This document shows positions 1 through 6,128 of a stretch of DNA of 11,762 nt, piece after piece; within the stretch, counting starts at the first letter, position 1; the number at the start of each line of letters is the position of its first letter. A model generated the notes under the pieces. That model made no database searches and was not told the origin of the DNA. It was given only the letters and a program-made list of their open reading frames with translations. The stretch lies in assembly GCA_900550185.1 (NCBI GenBank), contig URRN01000049.1, positions 1-11,762 of the forward strand, read 5' to 3'. A program made the translations under genes and the position numbers. The stretch comes from an uncultured Collinsella sp. (lineage in GTDB: Bacteria > Actinomycetota > Coriobacteriia > Coriobacteriales > Coriobacteriaceae).

Positions 1-68
1 GCCACGAGCTCGCGAATATCGTTTTGGCTCAAGTCGCGAATGTCCTGAGATTTAGTCCTGGGATTCAT
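1..68 (-). CDS. N-terminal fragment of a divergent gene, possibly 23S rRNA methyltransferase RlmN
   Basis: An ATG at 66-68 on the minus strand opens a frame that runs off the left edge (22 complete codons, beginning MNPRTKSQDIRDL). An AAAGG ribosome-binding site lies 5 nt upstream (positions 74-78), which supports a true start. The visible peptide has the pattern of a short basic leader followed by 'DLSQNDIRELVA', which resembles the beginning of RlmN (23S rRNA A2503 methyltransferase), where a 'DLT..EL..L' helix precedes the radical-SAM core. That core would lie outside the window, so the identity is a guess from about 20 residues. The gene is divergent from ddl with an 85-nt gap. Confidence 0.5.
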   Translation of the reverse strand, partial: MNPRTKSQDIRDLSQNDIRELV

Positions 69-83
69 GGAAGCCTTTCGATT

Positions 84-113
84 TTGGGGAAACGTAGAGG
101 GTATCGCTACAAT
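84..113 (+). promoter_or_regulatory. Candidate sigma-70-type promoter for ddl-dinG
   Basis: TACAAT at 108-113 matches the -10 consensus at five of six bases. TTGGGG at 84-89 is a weak -35, with an 18-nt spacer. Transcription would begin near 120, giving a leader of about 34 nt that contains the ddl ribosome-binding site. It lies in the only gap between the divergent gene and ddl, so a promoter is expected here. The exact elements are read by eye. Confidence 0.4.
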
Positions 114-153
114 ATGGTATCAGCTGCAGAAATTATAGAGGAGGAGTCTGCCC

Positions 154-1119
154 ATGCCGGGTAAAAGCCTAGAGAACATGCACGTAGCGGTCTTGGCGGG
201 CGGTCATTCCGCTGAGCGCGAGATCTCGCTCAATTCGGGAAAGAACGTCGTGGTGGCACTGAAGGAAGCCGGCTACACCTCGGTGGAGCTGCTCGACACG
301 GCCGCTGATGACTTTATGGTAACCATGGCGACCGGCGGCTTTGACGTGGCGTTTATCGCCATGCACGGTGCCGGCGGCGAGGATGGTGCCATGCAGGGCG
401 CCATGGAGACCCTGGGTATCCCCTACACGGCCTCGGGCGTGCTTGCCAGCGCCTGCGGTGCCGACAAGGAGGTCTCTAAGCTCCTGTACGCCAAGGCGGG
501 CATTCCCATTGCCCCCGGCCTTGCGCTCGAGGTGGGCGATGAAGTCGATATCGATCATATCGTCGAGGTTTGTGGCGAGCGCTGCTTTGTGAAGCCGGCC
601 GTCAACGGTTCCAGCTATGGCATTTCCCTGGTCCATGAGCCCTCCGAGCTGCCCGCGGCAATCGCCAAGGCGTTTGAGTACGGCGACAAAGTGCTGGTCG
701 AGAAGTGCATCGAGGGTACCGAGATCACCGTTGGCGTATACGGTGAAGATGACGTGCGCGCCCTGCCGATTGTCGAGATCCGTAAGCCCGAGGACTGCGA
801 GTTCTACGATCTGGACGTGAAATATGTCGACCCTACGGACATCCATCGCATTCCGGCGCAGATTTCACCCGAGAACTATGCTCGTGCCCAGGAGCTTGCC
901 TGTGCCGCTCACAAGGCCCTCGGTTGCCTGGGCATCTCGCGCAGCGATTTTATCGTGAGCGAGGACGGCCCCGTTATCCTCGAGACCAATACCATTCCCG
1001 GCATGACCGATACGTCGCTGTATCCGGATGAGATCCGCCACACCGACGACATGACGTTCCCGCAGGTCTGTGACAGCCTGATCCGTATGGGCCTTCGTCG
1101 AGCGGGCATTGCATGCTAA
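154..1119 (+). CDS. ddl: D-alanine--D-alanine ligase
   Basis: This cytoplasmic ATP-grasp enzyme joins two D-alanines to make the terminal dipeptide of the peptidoglycan stem. The 321-residue length is normal for the family. Visible motifs are the N-terminal signature AGGHSAEREISLNSG (residues 15-29, E22 equivalent to E15 of E. coli DdlB), HGAGGEDG (71-78), FVKPAVNGSSYG (145-156, with the serine loop that closes over ATP), VEKCIEGTE (182-190), KY at 223-224 in the omega loop, R263, D265, and ILETNTIPGMT (275-285, E277 and N279 as metal and phosphate ligands). The KY pair is that of D-Ala-D-Ala ligases; VanA-type D-lactate ligases lack the tyrosine. The start is fixed by a strong AGAGGAGGAG site at 137-146, 7 nt upstream. 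The ATG at residue 9 has no comparable site. The stop overlaps the next gene by 7 nt, so the two are probably translationally coupled. Confidence 0.95.
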   Translation: MPGKSLENMHVAVLAGGHSAEREISLNSGKNVVVALKEAGYTSVELLDTAADDFMVTMATGGFDVAFIAMHGAGGEDGAMQGAMETLGIPYTASGVLASACGADKEVSKLLYAKAGIPIAPGLALEVGDEVDIDHIVEVCGERCFVKPAVNGSSYGISLVHEPSELPAAIAKAFEYGDKVLVEKCIEGTEITVGVYGEDDVRALPIVEIRKPEDCEFYDLDVKYVDPTDIHRIPAQISPENYARAQELACAAHKALGCLGISRSDFIVSEDGPVILETNTIPGMTDTSLYPDEIRHTDDMTFPQVCDSLIRMGLRRAGIAC

Positions 1120-4007
1120 TCGAGGACGCGGTTTCGTCAGGAACGCCGCAGTTTGTCATCGACTCCTATGCCACGCTTGCCGAGCGCGCCAAAACGCAGT
1201 CCTTCGGCCTTATCGAGGAAGATGTGATCGTCCTCGATACCGAGACCACGGGTCTTTCGGTGCAGGACAATGAGCTGATCGAGATCTCGGCGGCCCGCCT
1301 TTCGGGCCGCGAGGTCGTCGACCGCTTCGATACCTTCGTGCATCCCAAGCAACTGATTCCCGCCGAGATTACCGAGCTCACGAGCATTACAAATGCCGAT
1401 GTGGCAGATGCCCCGTCGGCCGTTGAGGCCGTCGCCGCTCTCGCCGATTTTGTCGGTGGTTGCCCGGTGATCGCACATAACGCCACGTTCGATCGCTCGT
1501 TTATCGAGTCGGTCAAAGGCGGCGTCAACGTGAGCGATATTTGGATCGATTCGCTGGCGCTGTCGCGCATCGCGCTTCCGCGCCTGGCCTCGCACAAGCT
1601 GTCTTTTATGGCCGATCTGTTTGGCTGTGACTCGGTATCACACCGTGCCAATGCCGACGTCGACGCCCTGTGTGGCGTATGGCGCGTGTTGCTCGTGGCA
1701 CTCACCGACTTGCCCCAGGGCCTCATGGCGCGCCTAGCCGACATGCATCCGGACGTGCCTTGGTCCTATCGTCCAATCTTCTCATTCTTGGCGGGGCAGA
1801 ACCCTGGTTCTATCTTCTCTCTCAGCGCCGCTCGTGCTGACGTTCTCAAGGCCGATCGCGCCGACGATCGGGTGGACGCCGACGAACTGCCGGTACTCAG
1901 GATGCCGAGTCGTGAGGAGATTGAGGCAGACTATGCGCCAGGTGGCCTGGTCAATCGCATGTATCCCACCTACGAGCCGCGTGATGAGCAGATCGCGATG
2001 GCGCTCGAGGTCTGCGATGCGCTGGTCACGGGCACTCATCGTGTAATTGAGGCGGGCACGGGCGTCGGCAAATCGATGGCCTATCTGGTGCCTTTTGCCG
2101 AGGCAGCACGCCGTAACAACATCACGGTTGGTATTGCGACCAAATCGAACAATCTTGCCGACCAGCTCATGTACCATGAGCTGCCAAAACTTGCCGAGCA
2201 ACTGGACGGTGGCCTGTCATTTTGCGCTCTCAAGGGCTATGACCACTATCCGTGCCTGCGCAAGCTTGAGCGCATGAGCCGCAGCCAGGTCGAGATTACC
2301 ACCAAGCGCGATCCGGCGGACACGCTCACGGCGGTCGCGGTCATTATGGCGTACGTCTGCCAATCAGCCGATGGCGACCTCGACTCGCTCGGCATTCGGT
2401 GGCGCAGCGTCAACCGCCCCGACTTTACGACGGCCTCGCGCGAGTGTGCTCGTCGCCTCTGCCCGTTTTTCCCTGATAAATGTTTGGTCCACGGCGCTCG
2501 CCGTCGTGCGGCGCATGCCGATGTGGTGGTCACCAACCATTCCCTGCTGTTCCGCAATGTCGCGGCCGAGGGCAGGATTTTACCTCCGATTCGTCATTGG
2601 GTAATCGACGAGGCCCATTCCATCGAGCGCGAGGCGCGCCGTCAGTGGGCGCGCGTGGTGTCGGCGGACGAATCACGCGTTCTGTTTGAGCGCCTGGGTG
2701 GCTCGAGCACCGGCGCGCTAAGCCAGGTTTCCCGTGATTTGGCAACCTCCGAGGGCTCTACGCTCTATCTGGGCCTTACTGCCAAGGCGACGTCGACGGT
2801 TGCGCGCGCGAGCATGGCAATCGCCGACGTGTTCGATGGCGTTCGCGAGCTCGGTCGCCGTGCCCGTGGGGGTTATGACAATGCCAATCTATGGATTGGC
2901 CCCGAGTTGCGCGAATCTGACGACTGGCATGATTTCTTACAGTCGGCCTACGCTGCCATCGACGCATTGGAACAGGCTGACAAGAGCGTCGACGCGCTGG
3001 TGCAAGCCGTCGCCGCCGACAAGCCCGAGGTTGTTGTCGACCTGGGTGATATCTCGCGCCGCCTGCACGAGCTGGACGAGAACCTCAAACTCATCATTGA
3101 TGGCGCCGATGAACACTACGTGTATTCGCTGCAGGTCAATCGCAGGTTGCGTGCCGGCGGAGAGTCAATGACTGCAGAGCGCATCGACATTGGTGAGGCC
3201 TTGGCAACCGAGTGGCTGCCCGAGGTTCACACGGCTATCTTTGCCTCGGCGACCATGACGGTGTCCAAAAGCTTTGAACACTTTAACCACGCGGTCGGCC
3301 TCGATCGCATCGGTGCTTCAACATCCTCATCGCTGCACTTGGACTCGAGCTACGACTTCGATTCGAACATGGCTGTAGTCGTTGCGGGCGATATCCCCGA
3401 TCCGCGCGATCGTGAGAGCTATCTTACGGCGCTCGAGCGCGTGCTGGTCGACGCCCATCTTGCCATGGGCGGATCGGTACTCACGCTGTTCACCAATCGG
3501 CGCGACATGGAAGACCTGTACGCCCGCGTTGAGCCCAAGATGGCCCGTGCGGGTCTGGAGCTCAACTGCCAGCAGCGCAACTCATCTCCTCGTCGCCTGC
3601 GCGACCGGTTTATCAATGAGCCGACCTCGTCGCTTTTTGCGCTTAAGGCCTTCTGGGAGGGGTTTGACGCCAGCGGCGAGACGCTGCGTTGCGTCATCAT
3701 TCCCAAGCTGCCGTTCTCGAGCCCCACGGACCCGCTCTCGTGCGAGCGCAACCTGCGCGAAGACCGCGCTTGGGCGCGCTATTCGCTGCCCGAGGCGGTG
3801 CTCGAGGTCAAGCAGGCGGCCGGCCGCCTTATCCGCTCGTCGACCGATTGCGGCGTGCTGATTCTGGCCGACCCGCGCCTGGTGACGAAGGGCTACGGAA
3901 AGAAGTTCTTAACGTCGCTGCCCACGAGCTCCTACCAGCGCATCGAATCGGCGCAGATCGGGCACTATCTGCAACTGTGGCGTGCACGCCACGAGCGGCG
4001 GCGCTAA
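1113..4007 (+). CDS. dinG: DinG-family ATP-dependent helicase with N-terminal DEDDh exonuclease domain
   Basis: This 964-residue fusion probably processes DNA ends, R-loops or similar structures during repair. Residues 38-190 are a DnaQ-like 3'-5' exonuclease domain with all DEDDh residues visible: D42 and E44 in LDTETTG, D127 in AHNATFD, H177 and D182. The XPD/DinG-type superfamily 2 helicase core follows: Walker A AGTGVGKS (314-321), cysteines C381, C445, C450 and C457 positioned like the 4Fe-4S ligands of E. coli DinG, DEAH box (499-502), SATMT (712-716), FWEGFD (847-852) and the arginine-finger motif QAAGRLIR (901-908). The ATG lies inside the last codons of ddl (7-nt overlap), so translation is probably coupled, because no strong separate ribosome-binding site is seen. 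The gene ends convergently with the WYL operon, sharing 4 nt. The family is clear. The true substrate, and whether helicase and nuclease are both active, is not known from sequence. Confidence 0.92.
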   Translation: MLIEDAVSSGTPQFVIDSYATLAERAKTQSFGLIEEDVIVLDTETTGLSVQDNELIEISAARLSGREVVDRFDTFVHPKQLIPAEITELTSITNADVADAPSAVEAVAALADFVGGCPVIAHNATFDRSFIESVKGGVNVSDIWIDSLALSRIALPRLASHKLSFMADLFGCDSVSHRANADVDALCGVWRVLLVALTDLPQGLMARLADMHPDVPWSYRPIFSFLAGQNPGSIFSLSAARADVLKADRADDRVDADELPVLRMPSREEIEADYAPGGLVNRMYPTYEPRDEQIAMALEVCDALVTGTHRVIEAGTGVGKSMAYLVPFAEAARRNNITVGIATKSNNLADQLMYHELPKLAEQLDGGLSFCALKGYDHYPCLRKLERMSRSQVEITTKRDPADTLTAVAVIMAYVCQSADGDLDSLGIRWRSVNRPDFTTASRECARRLCPFFPDKCLVHGARRRAAHADVVVTNHSLLFRNVAAEGRILPPIRHWVIDEAHSIEREARRQWARVVSADESRVLFERLGGSSTGALSQVSRDLATSEGSTLYLGLTAKATSTVARASMAIADVFDGVRELGRRARGGYDNANLWIGPELRESDDWHDFLQSAYAAIDALEQADKSVDALVQAVAADKPEVVVDLGDISRRLHELDENLKLIIDGADEHYVYSLQVNRRLRAGGESMTAERIDIGEALATEWLPEVHTAIFASATMTVSKSFEHFNHAVGLDRIGASTSSSLHLDSSYDFDSNMAVVVAGDIPDPRDRESYLTALERVLVDAHLAMGGSVLTLFTNRRDMEDLYARVEPKMARAGLELNCQQRNSSPRRLRDRFINEPTSSLFALKAFWEGFDASGETLRCVIIPKLPFSSPTDPLSCERNLREDRAWARYSLPEAVLEVKQAAGRLIRSSTDCGVLILADPRLVTKGYGKKFLTSLPTSSYQRIESAQIGHYLQLWRARHERRR

Positions 4008-4921
4008 AGCGGACAGACGAGGGTTTTTGCCATATCGCACAGACGCTTTGACAGGGCGGGGTCATCCAAGATGTGGATGGCTCCGCCCGCTGCAATTATC
4101 TGGCTCAGTAGCCAACGCTCGGAGCCGTAATGCACGGTTACCGTTGCCATGTCTGCCCCGCTGCGCTCGATGAGGGTGATGCCGGCCCAGTCCAGATGCT
4201 CCGCCATATCGAATGGCATCAAGAGCTTTGCACTACGCTGCGTCCGGGCAAGGGAATCGTGGAGGGATGCGACGTCCGGTGCATGAGGCACGACGGAGTC
4301 TTCCGTCAAGGCGAGTCCCTCGATTTTATCCATGCGATAGGTGCGCTGCTCATCGACCGCGATGTCCCAGGCAATCAGGTATGTTTGGTCGCCGTTTGCC
4401 GTAATGCGCAAGGGGTCGACCAGACGCTCACGTGGCCGTGCATCGTCCATCGAGCGATACGAGATGCGGCAGCGAACGCCGTCCTGAATGGCGCAGCTCA
4501 GCTGCTGCCAGTGCGACCCGTGGTTGACGGTGTCAAAGACGCGCTGGTTATAGCCGAGCTCTTCGGGTAGAAGAGCGTGTCGAATCCGAGCCGCCGTCTG
4601 CGGCTCGATCCCCAACGATTCAAGTTCGTGGTTGAGCACAGCGCCCTCGGCGGCACTCAAGCGCAACGGTAGCACACGTCCGGCGTCACCGGCGAGGACC
4701 ACACGCTCGCCGTGGCATTCGCAGATGATGCGCGCGCCCGATTCTCGGTCCGCGAGCGTCGAGACGATCTCGAGAATCTCGTCGAGTGACACCCCTGTGA
4801 TGTCAAAGCGGCTGCAAATCTCGGCTCGTGTCATGCCGCTCTCGCCGGCGGCGTAGAGGGCCTCCATGATGTCGATGGCGCGCGAGAGTCTCTGCTCGCT
4901 GGTGAGTTTACGCACGGGCAT
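4004..4921 (-). CDS. WYL-domain transcriptional regulator, PafC-like (second gene of pair)
   Basis: This 305-residue protein has an N-terminal winged-helix-like region (about 1-75, RLSRAIDIMEALYAAGESG...), a linker, a WYL domain (about 140-205) and a WCX-type C-terminal extension (about 230-305). In the WYL core, 'TYLIAWD' (180-186) and 'RTYRMDKI' (193-200) take the places of the usual WYLVGY and RFRLDRI motifs. WYL domains bind nucleic-acid or nucleotide ligands, and in mycobacteria the PafB/PafC pair activates the LexA-independent DNA-damage response. I chose the ATG at 4921, which overlaps the upstream gene by 14 nt and has AAAGGA about 12 nt before it. A TTG at 4942 would add seven residues and is the alternative. 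It is very likely co-transcribed and possibly heterodimeric with the upstream WYL protein. Assignment to PafC specifically is inferred from order and domain style. Confidence 0.85.
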   Translation of the reverse strand: MPVRKLTSEQRLSRAIDIMEALYAAGESGMTRAEICSRFDITGVSLDEILEIVSTLADRESGARIICECHGERVVLAGDAGRVLPLRLSAAEGAVLNHELESLGIEPQTAARIRHALLPEELGYNQRVFDTVNHGSHWQQLSCAIQDGVRCRISYRSMDDARPRERLVDPLRITANGDQTYLIAWDIAVDEQRTYRMDKIEGLALTEDSVVPHAPDVASLHDSLARTQRSAKLLMPFDMAEHLDWAGITLIERSGADMATVTVHYGSERWLLSQIIAAGGAIHILDDPALSKRLCDMAKTLVCPL

Positions 4922-5930
4922 GCTCGTGCACCGTCCTTTCAATGAGGCGGTTCCACGCCTGCTTGAGCGATTTGGGGGCCATGGGCCTCATGCCGTCCAT
5001 GGCGTGGGCCATGCAAAATGAGGCGGCGGCTTCAAGGTCACGCACGTCAACGGTCCAGGTCCATCCCGCATCGGTGTGTGCGAGCTCACCTCGCCCGCGC
5101 GTGAGGCCGTTGATCATATCGATCTGCGTCTGCGGGGCGAACGAGAACGTAGCCGCAACGGGCGGGCGGTCGGCAAAATCGAATTCAAAGAACAGGTAGT
5201 CGCTGAGGTTGAAGTCCGCAGGGATAACGTAGGCCTTCGAGGGGCGCCAAGCGCGAACGATACGGTCGCAGCGGAATGTCCTGATGTCGTCGGTGGCATT
5301 GTCGAGGCCGCAGAAGTACGCAACGCCCTCGCGCTCGAACATGCCGTAGACGCAGACGGTACGCTCTTTCTGCTCACCGCGTCCGTTCTGATATAAAAAT
5401 CGCAGCGCGCATCGCTCGGCAAAGGCGCTCCATACCGCATCGACGGTGGGAGAGCGGCGGATTGGTGCTTCGTCCACCGTCGTCCTACCGGTGAGATAGG
5501 CAATCTTGGAGCGAATATCGGCAAGCGGTGCGGCAAAAGTGGATGAGCCGGCCGCTAGTGTCTGGTCGATGGCGTTGAGCAGGATATCGGCGTCGTCTGC
5601 GGTGATGAGGCCGCCTGCTGCAAAGGTGTGCTCGCGGTCGATTGTCCACGAGCTTTCCTCGGTCTCCTGCGCACCGGCGGGGCGAACCTCCTTGATTAAG
5701 ATGCCACGCTCGAGCAGTTTGTCACGATCGCGCCGAAACTTGCGCTTATCCGAGTCGATGTTGCCGGAGCCATATCCCAGGTCGGAATCCAAGACGATCT
5801 GCTCGGTCGTCAGCGGTTCGGGGGAGCTGTTGAGCACAAAGAAAAGATTGAGGATGCGCTGAGCCGTTTTATCGAAACTGGGCTCCGAATTCCCCTTTTT
5901 AATTGTCGCGGTCGCGTCGCTTGCCGTCAT
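4908..5930 (-). CDS. WYL-domain transcriptional regulator, PafB-like (first gene of pair)
   Basis: This protein is 340 residues long. After a polar leader it has an HTH region (about 20-82: FDKTAQRILNLFFVL, then KRKFRRDRDKLLERGI), closely like the PafB start 'KTERLLNL...FERDK..LRELGI'. The WYL domain covers about 170-228, with 'AYFCGLD' (204-210) and 'TFRCDRI' (218-224) at the ligand-binding positions, and a WCX-like tail follows to 340. The role is probably DNA-binding control of transcription in response to a nucleic-acid or nucleotide signal. The ATG at 5928-5930 has GAGGA 5 nt upstream. The downstream WYL gene overlaps its end by 14 nt, which argues for an operon making two partner subunits. 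It faces the M28-like gene across a 198-nt divergent gap, so it could control itself or that gene. The target regulon cannot be read from the sequence. Confidence 0.87.
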   Translation of the reverse strand: MTASDATATIKKGNSEPSFDKTAQRILNLFFVLNSSPEPLTTEQIVLDSDLGYGSGNIDSDKRKFRRDRDKLLERGILIKEVRPAGAQETEESSWTIDREHTFAAGGLITADDADILLNAIDQTLAAGSSTFAAPLADIRSKIAYLTGRTTVDEAPIRRSPTVDAVWSAFAERCALRFLYQNGRGEQKERTVCVYGMFEREGVAYFCGLDNATDDIRTFRCDRIVRAWRPSKAYVIPADFNLSDYLFFEFDFADRPPVAATFSFAPQTQIDMINGLTRGRGELAHTDAGWTWTVDVRDLEAAASFCMAHAMDGMRPMAPKSLKQAWNRLIERTVHEHARA

Positions 5931-6128
5931 AGAGTCCTCGCATGAGAAGGTGGTTTGCTGCCATGATTTTAGTCCGATATGGAGATTAGGCTATATCCTT
6001 GTCCGCTCGGGGCGTTAAGATGGCCCGAATTCGGTCGTTTGCGCTCGCTCGGGGTATACTTTCGACTATATACGGTTCTAATGTGCATGCATTGGGCCTA
6101 TTTGTCGGATTATGGATGTGGAGCGCAC
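5931..6128. promoter_or_regulatory. Divergent intergenic region between the WYL operon and the M28-like gene
   Basis: This 198-nt gap must hold promoters in both directions. On the minus strand TAAAAT (5966-5971) is a reasonable -10 about 35 nt from the first WYL start codon, but I see no good -35. On the plus strand TATACT (6055-6060) and TATATA (6067-6072) are -10 candidates, again with poor -35 boxes. An imperfect inverted repeat, GATATGG (5976-5982) and CTATATC (5991-5997), sits in the spacer of the minus-strand promoter and could be an operator. TTGTCGG at 6102-6108 matches only the upstream half of the mycobacterial PafBC promoter motif and has no matching -10. Confidence 0.35.

Noticed and set aside
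154..1119. Possibility that the ligase is a VanA/VanB-type D-Ala-D-Lac enzyme
   Set aside because: The KY pair (223-224) and overall motifs match D-Ala-D-Ala ligases, and no vanH or vanX gene is next to it.
1450..1458. TTGTCGGTG, a full match to the upstream half of the mycobacterial PafBC promoter motif
   Set aside because: It lies inside the exonuclease domain coding sequence, and no TA-n3-T element follows at the required distance (GTGATC is found), so chance is more likely.
4922..4942. TTG start at 4942 for the second WYL gene
   Set aside because: It adds only seven residues and uses a rarer start codon. The only clear purine-rich site (AAAGGA) lies immediately after it, better serving the ATG at 4921. 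It is not excluded.
5979..6128. N-terminal extension of the M28-like protein to an ATG at 5979
   Set aside because: The extra 50 residues have no family similarity and would place the likely promoter and operator inside the gene. The ATG at 6129 has a GGAG site at the right distance and begins just before the M28 leader helix.
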